Source of the DNA: Eutreptiella sp. 'Long Island Sound 2002'
Taxonomy: Eukaryota > Euglenozoa > Euglenophyceae > Eutreptiales > Eutreptiaceae
Length of the DNA: 64,000 bases
Direction: 5' to 3'
Assembly: GCA_964036045.1 (NCBI GenBank)
Contig: OZ038385.1
Span: 61,289,919 to 61,353,918 of the forward strand
Shown: positions 1 to 10,897 of the stretch, piece after piece
Layout of the letters: each line of letters begins with the position of its first letter
How positions within the stretch are numbered: position 1 is the stretch's first letter
Made by a program: the position numbers and the translations under genes
Notes under the pieces: generated by a model
What the model saw: the letters and a program-made list of their open reading frames with translations, nothing else
The model's database searches: none
Told to the model about the DNA's origin: nothing

Positions 1-3000
1 ATGGGGTGGTCGGGCTCCTGCGGTTCCGTGGGTTGCTGGTGGGCTTGTGGGCGCGGGGCCGTGGCTGCCAGTAGGTGTCGGATGGCCAGGAGGACGTCGT
101 AATCGTCGTCCCAGCAGTGGGCTGCAGCGCACGTCCTGTCGGGGGAAGCGGGGGGGCGTGTTGCGGAGCGGTGTACGATAGGGTGGGCGTGGCGTGCGGG
201 TGGTGGCGTGCTCGCTCTGCCGTTCCGTTCCCCGCGAGCCCTGACCCTTTGGGGGTGGTGGTGATTTTGGTGGTGAGCGTGGTGTGCGTGCCAGAGTGGA
301 TGATTGTGCCGCTGGCAGTGTTGTTGGCGAGGGTGGTATGGGCGTTAGCGTAGATGAGGTTGGTGTTGGGCTATGGTTGATGGTGGTTAGTTGGTGGGTC
401 AGCTGTTGTCGCTGTGGTCGTCACCGGTGGTGTTGATGCCTCTGATGTCGTGGACACTGATGGCGAGGGTGATGGTTGGTGAGCATGGCAAGGGTGACGT
501 ATGGGGCGTATGTGGTGTTGCTGGTGGTGTCGATGGTGAGGGTGTTGTTTCTGGCCGTTGGGGCGTAACGTTTGTCGTCCGGACGTGGCGGTGGTGCAGG
601 GGCGAGGTGCTGGGGCGGCGAGGGTGCTGTAGATGACGGGTGGTGTGGCCCATGTCGCCTCCGGTGGTGGAGGTGTGATAGGTGCCGTGGTGGCGTTGGC
701 GACGGTGGGGTGCCGCGGGTGATGTATTGATTGTTGGTGGTTGAGCTGTTCTTCGTTTGTGGGTAGTCCCCGTCCGGCGGTGGTGGTGTTGGTGGTGTTG
801 GTGTTCGTTGAGGCCGTTGGCGACGCCAGGGGTTCCTGGCCTCGCGCGGGCTGGTGGTGGCGCTGGTGAGTGTAGGCAGTGCCATGGGCGGCGGTGCCAT
901 TGACGGCCCGGCTGGGTGTGCTGGCAGTGATGCTGACGGTGTGGGTGCGGTGGCGGCAGTGTTGTGGTCGTTAGTTCATCGAGGTTTGTGTCTTTCCGGG
1001 TGTCGGTGACACTGATGGTGGGTCGGCGTAGGCGCTGCTGGTGGGTGTGGGTCCGAGTGTGGGAGGTTTTTGGGTTGTTTTGGGCGCTATGGGCTGGCTT
1101 TCCTGCTGGTGTTGATCATCGTCTTCTGGCGAAGGGTGGTGTCGCTGGTGGGGTGTCCGCTGGTGCTGCTGCAGGTTTTAGGTGTAGGTGTGGTTTAGGG
1201 TGCGGTGTTGGTGGGTGGCGCCGTAGGTGGGTGGCGTGACTGGTGGGTGGCAGCGGTAGTGGGGGTGTCAGTTGTTGGTGAGGCTGCCGTCGTCGGTGTT
1301 TCGGTTGGTGCTGGAGATGGTGTCGCTGGTTGTGCAGATGGTTGGGGGTGGGAAGGGGGACCCGTACCCTGGTGGTTTGTGAGGGTGTCGTGGCTTTCCG
1401 TTGACAGTGCTGCTTTCCGTGGTGTTCTTGAGAGTTGGCCGAGAGTGTTGTCGGCGATGCTCTGGTTTTTAGTGCCTGCGTTTCGGGTCGTAGGTGGTTC
1501 ACCGGGCTTTGTCGCTGGTGAGGGTGGTGCAAGTGGTGTCAGTGACTGTTCGGCTCGTGCCGTTTGTGCGGGCTGTGTGGTTGTTGCGTCAGGGGTTGGT
1601 GGCGTTGGTGACGGTGGTGTGTTGGGGGTTGGTGCCGGTGGTGGCGGTCCGATGGTGAGGGTGCCGGGGACGCTGGGTGGCTCCGCGTTGTTGGGTTTTC
1701 TCCTCGCCATTCCTGGCGGAGGGTGCTGCTGGTGCCAGTGGTGGTGAGGGTGGTGGATGTGGTGGTGTTGCTGTGGTGTTTTGTGCTGCTTGGGTGGTGG
1801 GGACCCCTGGTTGATGTTGATGATGCTCCGGGTGATGTCGATGCGGTGGGTGTGATGGTGTGTGGTCTTAATGTTTCTACCCTTGGCTGGGGGCCTGGCG
1901 GGTGGCGCTGGTGGCTTTTGTTCGCCAGCTGTGCTGGCGTCCTTGGTGTTGCCGTCGGTGGGGGCGCCCTAGGTGTTACTCTGTGCCGGGGTGGTCGTGG
2001 TGGTGGTAGGGGTGTTGTAGGTGACGGTACCTCGGCTCGTTTTTGGTGGGGTTGGTGGTGGTGTGGATATTGCCGTGAGTGTTGGCGGCGCCGGTGTTGC
2101 CGACGCTGAGGGTGTCACGGTGGTGGTTGGCGTGTCTCGTGGTGGTCTGATGGCAAGGGTGTTGTTGGTGTTGGTGCTGGGCGCCGCCTGCGTTTGGGTG
2201 GTCGGCGGTTCTGGGCGTGCCACTCGTGGCTGGTGTTTGGCTGGCTTGTGGTCCTGGTGGTGCCGGTTGTCTCTGGTGTTGGGATATTTCCCTCGGCTGT
2301 CCTTGGGTCTGTAGTGGCAGGTGTTGCTTCGGTTGTGGTTGAGGGTGTCGATGCTGCGGGTGGGTGGCGGTGTCGCCGTGCTGCCGCTGTCGGTGGTGCT
2401 GGTGGTGATGTTGGTGAGGGCGCCGCCGGGGGAGCTGCGAGTGTTGGCGTTGTAGGGTGTTGTAGGTGATGCCCTGGTGATGTTCTGACGGTGGGGGCGG
2501 GACCTCGCCACTCCTGGCGGAGGTTCCCATGGGCGTCGCTGGCCGGTGTGTTGGCCCTGGCCCCCTTGGTGTCGTTGTTGCTGATGCCGTCGTACCGGGT
2601 GGTGTCGCCGTGGTGGCTCTCGTTGACGCTCCGGGTTGCTGTTGGTGAGGTCGCACTGTCGGTGGTGCCGTCGGTGATGCCGGTGGTGAGGTCGTTGCGG
2701 GCATTGCTATGGTTTACGGCGTCTCTGATGTTGTTGATGCTGCTGGTGGTTGGTGTGGGTCTGTGTGTGGGTTGTCAGTGGCCTGTGTTCGGGGTTGGGC
2801 GTTGGCTAGTTCCTGTGGCTCTGTCTGGGAGGGTGTGCAGAAGGTGGCGTGGGCTGCTGGTGATGCTGTTGGTGAGGGTGGTGCCGCCGGTGGTGTGGGT
2901 GCCGCTGGTGACTGCGTGGTGGATGGCGACCTGTTGTTGCTTTGGTGGCGAGGGTGTTGTTGTTGATGGTTCTGGGCATGTGCCCTCGCCCCCCCTGGCC

Positions 3001-3530
3001 GGGGCTTGGTGGTTTGTTGGCTCACCGGCTGTGGTGGCTTTGGTTTCCTCTGGTAGCGGAGGTTGCCGGTGCCGACGCTGATGGTGGGGTGATGCCGGCG
3101 ATGGTGTGTTTGATGCCGTTGGCTTGGGTGATGTAGGTGCTGTAACGGGTGTTGGTGTGCGTAGGTTTCGTAGGCGATGGTGGCGGCGTTGATGGTGTTG
3201 GTGAGGGTGTTGTGCTGGCTTGATTGTTGGTGGTGTTGGTGTTTCTGATGGTGTGGATGCTGGTGACGGTGGTTCTGGGTGCGGGTCGGTGGGGGGCGCG
3301 GGTGCGGTCGTTGGTCAGTGTTGGGTGGCTTTTTGTGTTGGTTTGTTGTTGGTGAGGGTGTCCTAGGTGTTGTGCTGGGTGCTGGGGTCGCTGGTGTTGC
3401 CGACGGTGTCTCCGTTGGTTCCGGGTGTTTCCGCTGGTGAGGGTGTTGTGGCGTCCGGTTTGGGTGTTGGTGGCGGTGCTGGTGTGGGTGTCGTAGTGCC
3501 TGGTCCTGGGTTTGGGCGTGGTTGGTTGGG
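1..3530 (+). repeat. G/T-rich low-complexity block
   Basis: The plus strand is built almost wholly of G and T with scattered C, in degenerate GGTGTTGGTGGTG-like words, so all six frames stay open by chance and every open frame here is low in information. I see no coherent protein domain on either strand. Single copies of the core GCCACTCCTGGC, or one-base variants, lie near 1,709 and 2,507, which ties this block to the ordered array at 4,990-5,937. The strand bias continues through the array, so both may be one degenerating satellite domain. Confidence 0.75.
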
Positions 3531-4989
3531 TGTTGCTTGGTGTGGCCGCTCGCCACTCCTGGCTGAGGGCTTGGTGGGTCCACGTTTGTGTCCTAGCGGT
3601 CTTTCTGGCGGTTCTGCAGCTCCCCTGGCGGATGGTTGCTGGGTTCTTGTTCTTTGGGTTTGCGTGTGTTGCGTTTGTGGTGCGGGCGGTGCTTGCGCTT
3701 TGGTTTGTGGTGTGTGTTTGTGGGCCTCCTGTCGGTGGCGGTTGTGGTGGTGTGTGTTGTGTGCATGCGCGGGCGTGTGTGCGGTGTGTTGGTGGTGCGT
3801 TTGGGTGCCTGTCCTCGCTTTTCTGGGCTTGGTTTGGCGGCTCTGTGTGGATGTGGGGGCTGTGTGTCGTGGCCCCTCTGCCGTCTCGGCTGTGTGGTTC
3901 CCCGCCCCCCCTGGCTGGGGTCTGTTGGTGGTGTGTCCTCGCGCCGCGCCCTTTGCGTGCCCTCCTCCCTCTGTCTCTTTTCCGTGTCGCTTGGGGCGGT
4001 GTTCCCCTGGTGCCGTGCCCGGGCCTTCCCGGCTGTGGTGGGTGGGGGGGGGTCCTTGTCGTCGGCTCGGGTCCCTTCCCCTGGTGTTTCCCCTTGGGGG
4101 GGCCGATGCTTGCACTCCCCGTCAGGGTGTAACTCTGTTGTATGGGCCGTCCATTTGTACCCGCTCGGTACAAATGGACCTGCTCCGTAGCCAGGTACTC
4201 CAGCCGTTCCCCACAACGGGGTCGGGTACACTGTGGGTCGCAGGGGAGTCCTTGCGGGATAGGCGTTTCTCTTGCCTGCCCCGATGGACGGTGTGCCCTA
4301 CCCGCAGCCCCTCGCTTGGCCCGAACCGCAGTACGTGCCGTGGGGAGTGCTCTTGGTCAGGCCCATTGGTCACCCCCCCAGGCCGGTGCCAGCGCGGGCA
4401 GCTGACCAACGGTCCCGGGCGTATCCCACTTTATTGCGTGTGCTCAGGTGGGGCCGATACGGTCACCGGGGGGGGGCCCAAACCCCTGAGGTTGGGTCCC
4501 TCGCTTGCGTCTCCCGTGGGCCCTTTTCGTCCCGCCCCCCATTTCGCTGTGTGGTTTGCGGTGGTGGGTTTTCCGTCTCTCCCGGGTGGGGTGGTGGTGG
4601 TCGGGGGCGTTTTTCGCTTTTCCTGGCCGTGTTGCTTGTGTGCGTGTCCCCACCTCCCCTGGTTGTGGTTCGCCGTCGGGGTGTGTGTCTGTGGCGCGGT
4701 GCGTGCGCGCGTGGTGTCCATGTTGGTGTGTGTGTCGTGCGTTTGTGGCGGCGTTGGTGTGGGCGTGCCTTCCGTGTGTGTTGGTGTGTGTGTGTGCGTT
4801 GTTGGGTGTGTGGTTGGGGCTGGCTGAGGCTTGCTGCTGGTGTGGGTGTGGGTGTGGTTGGTGTGTGCCGTGGTTAGTCCCTCGTTGGCTGGGGTCCGCT
4901 GACGGCGGAGGTGTGTGGTGTGTGGTGTGTAGTTTGCCGTGTGTGGTGTGCGGTGGTGGTGTGTTGGTGGGGTTGTGGCTGGTGTGTGG
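3531..4989 (+). repeat. G/T-rich block with a mixed-composition island
   Basis: G/T-rich DNA continues. At about 4,120-4,450 there is an island of ordinary composition that carries a perfect hairpin (4,149-4,179). After 4,650 the sequence is mostly GTGTGTG-like. One copy of the GCCACTCCTGGC core lies near 3,550. Open frames of 200-480 codons run through it, but they consist of repeated Cys/Val/Trp/Gly words and I do not believe they are genes. Confidence 0.65.
4149..4179. other. Perfect 13-bp inverted repeat (hairpin)
   Basis: GTCCATTTGTACC (4,149-4,161) is followed by the 5-base loop CGCTC and then its exact reverse complement GGTACAAATGGAC (4,167-4,179). It stands out in a G/T-rich region where A-containing palindromes should be rare. 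Function unknown. Confidence 0.8.
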
Positions 4990-5937
4990 TGTGGTTGGTC
5001 CCTCGCCACTCCTGGCGGAGGTTCCTGTGTGCTACTCCCCGCCACTCCTGGCTGGGTTTCGCTGTCGGCGGTGGTGGGCGTCCCTCGCCACTCCTGGCTG
5101 AGGGTCCCGGGTGCGGTTCCCCGCCACTCCTGGCTGGGGTCCGCTGGCGGCGGTGGTGTGTGGTGTGTGGTGTGTGGTCTGTGGTGTGTGGTGTGCGGCG
5201 GTGGTGTGTTGGTGGGGTTGTGGCTGGTGTGTGGTGTGGTTGGTCCCTCGCCACTCCTGGCGGAGGTTCCTGTGTGCTACTCCCCGCCACTCTTTGCTGG
5301 GTTTCGCTGCCGGTGGTGGTGGGCGGTCCTCGCCACTCCTGGCCGAGGGTCCCGGGTGTGGTTCCCCGCCACTCTTGGCTGGGGTCCGCTGGCGGCGGTG
5401 GTGTGTGGTGTGTGGTGTTTGGTGTGCGGCGGTGGTGTCTTGGTGGGGTTGTGGCTGGTGTGTGGTGTGGTTGGTCCCTTGCCACTCCTGGCTGAGGTCC
5501 CTGTGTGCTACTCCCCGCCACTCCTGGCTTGGTTTCGCTGCCGGTGGTGGTGGGCGTTCCTCGCCACTCCTGGCTGAGGGTCCCGGGTGCGGTTCCCCGT
5601 CACTCCTGGCTGCGTTTCGCTGTTGGCGGTGGTGGGCGCTCCTCGCCACTCCTGGCTGAGGGTCCCGGGTGCGGTTCCCCGCCACTCCTGGCTGGGGTCC
5701 GCTGGCGGCGGTCGTGTGTTGTGTGTGGTGTGTGGTGCGTGGTGTGTGGTGTGCGGCGGTGGTGTGTTGGTGGGGTCATGGCTGGTGTGTGGTGTGGTTG
5801 GTCCCTCGCCACTCCTGGCGGAGGTTCCTGTGCGCTACTCCCGCCACTCCTGGCTGGGTTTCGCTGCCGGTGGTGGTGGGCGTTCCTCGCCACTCCTGGC
5901 GGAGGGTCCCGGGCGCGGTTCCCCGCCACTCCTGGCA
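4990..5937 (+). repeat. Minisatellite array, GCCACTCCTGGC core (array 1)
   Basis: About 18 copies of the core GCCACTCCTGGC and close variants, each preceded by CTC or CCC and followed by GGAGG, TGAGG or TGGGG. Cores are spaced by about 35-48 bp in groups of four, with G/T-rich spacers between groups. This gives a higher-order unit of about 230-330 bp that recurs four times, starting near 4,997, 5,243, 5,473 and 5,803. The core is itself a short interrupted palindrome (GCCA/TGGC around CTCC). The array ends abruptly against the LINE fragment at 5,937. Confidence 0.85.
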
Positions 5938-6590
5938 CGCAGGAGCATCGGCGCAATGACTCTCGCATACGCCGCGTCGGATGTAATGTTGCCTCGCTGC
6001 ACGCCTAAGTATCGAATGTCCTTTTTTACGATCAGCCCGGCCACTGTTTTCGGCTCGGGTCCAGCCCCTGGCTCTTCGGTATTGCATATGTTTCTTTGGT
6101 GTTCACCTGGAGCCCGGAAAAGATCCCAAAAGCTCTCAGCCGGTACATCACCACCGGCAGGTCTGTTCGGTGCTGCAGACTACGTCCTGGTACACAAAAC
6201 AGAATGTCATCCGCAGGGAGCAGGATTCGCACATCCACGTGCAGTAACTTGATGTCATGAATTAGAAAAACGGTCATCACGTCAAACAGTAGCGGGGACA
6301 GTGGGTCCCCCCGTCTAATCCGGGACCTAAGGTGTAAAAACAGTGACGGCTGAAACGTGCGCCCCACGCAGAAAAGTACTTGCGCCGCCATCAAAGACAA
6401 AAGCAATTTCACGTACTGTTCCCGCAGCCCCCAAAAACGCAGGGACGCTTCCATCATAGTAAACCTCACCGAGTCTTACGCCTTGCAAAAATCTACAGCT
6501 ACCTTGATTTGCTCGGGCAGCCGCTCCCACTCCGACTGTGCATACACAATGTTGTCCACCATGTGCCGTCCCGGCAAATACCGCTTCCGC
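5936..6590 (-). pseudogene. LINE (non-LTR) reverse transcriptase fragment
   Basis: On the minus strand this reads as the core of a non-LTR retrotransposon RT. In order: PGRHMVDNI (about 6,575), motif A VDFCKA-stop-DSV where the aromatic residue of KA(Y/F)D is replaced by TAA at 6,478-6,476, RRGDPLSPLLFD (about 6,310-6,280), and the catalytic box as LPADD (6,217-6,206) where YADD is usual. After a frameshift near 6,045 there is a thumb segment DIRYLGVQRGN...AYARVIAPMLLRA. No endonuclease, ORF1 or tail is present. The fragment ends exactly where the satellite array begins. It is a dead, doubly truncated copy. Confidence 0.85.
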
Positions 6591-8790
6591 TCTTATACAA
6601 GGGGGGGGGGGTGTACCACACGCAACACAATTTGTCCCCTTCTGGGTTGGGGTATTCCCCTTGAATATATGTACATATAAACATTTGCTGCAAAAAATCT
6701 GCCATCGGCGGGTGGCAGCAAGACCCAAACACTGATCTGGCGGGGGGGGGGGGTAAAATAGTACCCCTCAGCCCCACCCCACCTGACTTCCCGGATTTTC
6801 AGAATCATGCATATCGTTCGGCTGAAATTGTTGCATTCTAAAGATTGCAAATCATCATCGATCCATTTTCTTGGGGGCTTTATGAATCTGCCATCAGTAG
6901 CAATGATGGGTGGTGTGGATAAATGGCAGGGACATCATTTGTACCAGCTGATGATGTGCACAAACCAGTGATTCCTTGTTACTGACACATAGATGCAAGA
7001 ACATGCTGCAAAGGTTGACCATTCACTCCTGAGCAGGAACGTTCGATGGAGAGGATACCATGAACATGACCCAAGTGACGCCCCCCCCTCCACAATTACT
7101 GTGCAAAGGGCGCACAACACGAAATACGTCATGCAGACATCAGGGCATCAGGCAGCACAAAATGAGCGTGGGATGCATGCTCAGCCCTACACCACCTTTC
7201 CTGGTGGGGGGACGTGATTCTGAAACGCTGCACATGCTCAACAGGGCCAAAGGAATGGGTTCTCCAGCTGCAGTCTGGGCTGCAGACATAGCTGAGCCCT
7301 GGGCAGCATGTTCGCCTGCCCGTTCTTGGCAGAGCTTTGAGCACAAAGTTTATTAGCAATGGGAGGAATCTTGGCAGGGGCTTGGCAGAGGGCCAGCCCC
7401 TTTTGGCAAGCAGTTTGCTTCAGGAACATCGCATATGAGCTACAATTTTCTGTTGATAAAACAATTGCCATGCATATTCATTGCTCATACAATCTCAGTG
7501 TTGGATGCACTGGCACTGTCTGGTTCAACACCTCGTGGAAGACCACACCTGTCACCCCTGATGATCTCTCATGTCGAAATCAGAAACATCCATGGGTGAA
7601 ATTGCGAAAAACTGAAGTGATCTGCATGATAGAGGGTACGGTGGACAGCCTTCGATGCAAGGGATCTGAAGTACACAGCAATGCACCAAGAATACAACCT
7701 TGTGCCACCAGGAAACGCAACGGGAGAAACCAAAATCCGATCCGCCGAGTAAAATTGCAAAACAGAAAGTGACTGTTCCCTCCTAGTCTTGGACAGCCGC
7801 ACATGCTACCCATCAGCAACAGGGGCGTGCTTGCTGCAGAAGCATCGCTGCTGGCTGCGTCCATATTTGCGGGCAGGCTGGGCAGCTATTGGCGCCTCCG
7901 GCTTTTGGGGAAACCACTTGTCTTGCCTTGAGGAAAAAGTTTCAGAGGTCTGAGGAGTGCAGGGGATATGTACAAATGAGACTCACTGATACCCCCCCAC
8001 CCCTCTTTCCCCAGCGGAAAAGAAATAAGGGGAGATGGACATGGGGGGGTATGGTGAAATGGTGGGAATCCCTGGCACCCAGGGGTTTACCAACCAGCCC
8101 CCCCCTCCCCATACTCAGAACTACTCACACTCTGGCAGAAGCGTTCATTGGGCTCTGGCCATGTCTGGTCATGGCTGAATACCCTATGTACAAACAGGGT
8201 CCAAGCAGTTGACAATCACCATGCTAATCAGAAAGATTGGAGATTCCATTACTGTAGAACCATCTTAACTAACACAGACAACAGCCTGAATCACCTTTGC
8301 ATGCTGCCCTGTACAGAGACAAGTCTTGATAACAGCCAACTGCCAGTGACCCGGAACGGGCCAAAGCTCTGAGCTTCCATGCATCAGCCACCCTGTTGAG
8401 GTGAATACCCTGGTCGATGCCAGAGGACCGTCAGGACCCCATGCAATTACTGCACACACACTGCTATCATCTGTGAGACACGAGCAAAACACACACAGAG
8501 TCCATGCACTCTGGAGCGACACGCTCATGTCACCCATTGCATACCGTGATCCATGCCATCTGGCTGTGACGAAGACATTCTCCCTGAACTACGCCAAATA
8601 ACCCCCCCCCCCCCTTGCAGCTGAGAATCCTGAAATCACAATACGGGCTGGTAGGGGTGAGTAAGGGGGCACAACGGAGACAGTAGACCAAAGGAGGGCA
8701 TGGCTGAATTACACATGGGCTCTGTCCTGGGCTCTGGCCATGGCTGGGCATGGCTGAATACCCTCCTTTGCAAAGGTAGGTCAGCACGAG
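6591..8790. other. Non-coding stretch with poly-G/C runs
   Basis: No domain or convincing gene is visible. It contains uninterrupted runs such as G11 at 6,601, G12 at 6,742 and C13 at 8,602. A phrase of the type GGCTCTGGCCATG...GGCTGAATACC occurs near 8,150 and again near 8,740, so small dispersed repeats are present. Open frames are short and look random. Confidence 0.6.
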
Positions 8791-9040
8791 GATTCAGAGA
8801 ACTGCGGCACTGTCTGTGGACTCTGACAGCAGTGCCTGCAACTTGAGCAGCACTGCAGCGTCGAATGCTGCACTTCATGCACTTCAGAATGCCATGGCAC
8901 TGTCCTCAGAATGTGGCAGCACTGCCTTCAGAATTCAGCGGCAGTGCCTGTAGACTCTCGCAGCACTGCCTTCAGACTAAAGCTCCCTGCCTCAGGTATG
9001 TGGTGGCTTTGCCTTGAGAATGCGAGCACTGTCTAGAACA
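8780..9040. repeat. Degenerate tandem repeat, GCACTGCCTTCAGA type
   Basis: Six to eight imperfect copies of a unit of about 30-40 bp with the recurring words GCACTG(C/T)CT, TCAGAAT and GGCAGCACTG. No reading frame survives it. It looks like an old minisatellite. Confidence 0.6.
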
Positions 9041-9711
9041 TGAGACAGCCAATGGAATAGCCACACAATCACATACTCTGACCAAATGCAGTCACAGCGA
9101 AGACATGAAACTTACAATGCTGGACACGCCTGCAGTGCAACCGCCAAAAAAGGAGGGGCAAGGCATGATCTCAGAATGGGATAGGCACTTGAAAAGCTCG
9201 GACACGAGCAGTGGACACGAGCAGTGGCATTCCACGTCAGGAGATTGACCTCATCTTTAGCGGGAGGCATTCCCGAAGACACGGTAACCGCCTGGAAAAC
9301 CCTGTCCATGGCTTCAGTGTGAGAGGACCCACAAACTAGCTGTATCAAATTTCAAAGTCTGGACAGCAAAGTCTGGACTGCCCCCCCCCCCTCCAAAGTT
9401 CCAAATCCTACAATGCAAGCAGGCACACTGGATTTCTTGGATGGCGTCCCAGCTAGTGCGGGTGTAGAGCAGGGGGCCAGCATAGAACACACTTGTATTT
9501 ATGGATAGTGCCCAAGCTGGCTCAGCAGTAGGACAAAGGGCCAGCCCGAGAAAGGTTTCTGGAGGATAGCGATCATCGCTAATCTTTGGCCAAGAGGCAC
9601 CTTTCTGCAAGGGTACTGTGTTACCTCACTGAGTCACGGCACATTGCCTACACACAACCCAGCAGCCCCCTTTCCGTCCAACCCCCGTGGTAACTGCATC
9701 GAGAGAAATCG
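9041..9711. other. Non-coding stretch
   Basis: No gene, RNA or element recognised. It contains a C11 run at 9,381-9,391. Confidence 0.5.
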
Positions 9712-9970
9712 GCATGTCACCCTCATTTGCGTATGTTTATTTGACCTCTCTCTCTAATTGTTCGAGAGTTGAGAGAGCCTAGGGGTGGGCAACTATCCCC
9801 CGAGAAAAGGGGGGGGTAAACATGTGAGCTACCCCAAATGGACCCTCCCCGAAAGTCCACACCATACTCCGAGGACTCATCTTGGCTTGCCATGTTCGGG
9901 GAATCCTACCCTAATTTTCCCTACTCGGCAAGCCTAAGATGCTTTACGCCCACCCACAATGAATAACGAC
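9712..9970 (+). repeat. Structured repeat, copy 1
   Basis: About 259 bp homologous to 10,395-10,672. Both begin GCATGTCACCCT and share a CT-repeat hairpin, GGGGTGGG, ACCATACTCCGAGGA, CATCTTGG, ATGTTCGG and CTACTCGGC. Copy 1 can form CTCTCTC...GAGAGAG (about 9,745-9,778), and a long stem in which CATCTTGGCTTGCC faces GGCAAGCCTAAGATG downstream. It has no open frame. It could be a non-coding RNA gene or a SINE-like repeat; I do not recognise the family and the strand is arbitrary. Confidence 0.6.
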
Positions 9971-10394
9971 AAAGCCGAAAGTGGTGAATGTACTACACTC
10001 CTACTGTTGCTACACCCCCCCCTCCCAAAAAAAAACAAAAAACGGACTTCAAATCCAGAGAAATATGGTCTCTGGAGTGTGACTAAGCAGAGTGATCAGT
10101 CTCACCAACACATGCAGATGGAGAGAGCCCACAGTGCCCCCTCCCCCCCCGACCCACTGCTGCCCCCAATCTGGATATTGCAGTCACAGCGAGCTAATCA
10201 CATTGCCGCTCAGTGCAAGGGGGTGTAACTACTTACAGTCTCATGACGCCCTGAGGCAGCTGGAGAAGCAGGTGTAGAGAAGGGGACTAGCACAGGACCG
10301 TGCGCAAAGACCCACTCACGTGAGGTACGTGGGACACTTTTTTTTATTTGGAACCCCCCCTCTTTCATCCATGTGACATTCACGAAAGAGGCCA
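9971..10394. other. Non-coding spacer
   Basis: Spacer of ordinary composition between the two structured repeats, with short C and A runs. Nothing recognised. Confidence 0.5.
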
Positions 10395-10672
10395 GCATGT
10401 CACCCTTATTCTGGTGTGTTTACTTGACTTCTCTCTCTCTCTCTCTGACCGTTTGACGGTTGAGAGAGCCTTGGGGTGGGTAACCCAAAAAGGGTAAATG
10501 TGTGAGCGGTGAAGCAGAGTCACCAGCTACCACGTATGGACCCCGCTTCTTTGTCCGCACCATACTCCGAGGATTCATCTTGGGTCACTATGTTCGGAGA
10601 ATGCAGCACTAAATTCGCCTACTCGGCCAGCCCAGATGCGTTATGTGTACTCTACCAATCATGAACGGCAAC
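10395..10672 (+). repeat. Structured repeat, copy 2
   Basis: Second copy of the repeat at 9,712, offset by about 683 bp and diverged by many substitutions and small indels. The CT hairpin is longer and better formed here: CTCTCTC, then GACCGT, a TTG loop, ACGGTT and GAGAGAG. Relative to copy 1, the inner stem has changed on both sides at one position and kept pairing. The long-range stem survives as CATCT...GGG facing CCCAGATG. Pairing kept despite divergence argues for selection on RNA structure. Confidence 0.6.
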
Positions 10673-10825
10673 AAAAACAAACCAAAAAGGAGGAATCATC
10701 CGCAGGGGTCCCCGAAGCAGGGTTAACATGGGATTCCCAAACACTTCCAGAAACACAGGAAAATTGGCTGCGGCCGACAATTCGCCACCAACCTACCCCC
10801 CCCTCCCTGCATAAGCTGCACCAAT

Positions 10826-10881
10826 GTCCCAAATTAATACGGTCCCTACGCATACTGTAGCTTGGGCACGGGCGTAGCTTG
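10826..10881. repeat. 56-bp dispersed repeat E, left copy
   Basis: The phrase GTCCCAAATTAATACGG ... GGGCGTAGCTT recurs with a few changes at 49,792-49,846. The two copies lie just outside the left and right ends of element A, in the same orientation. Confidence 0.7.
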
Positions 10882-10897
10882 CACGCGACACATACAA

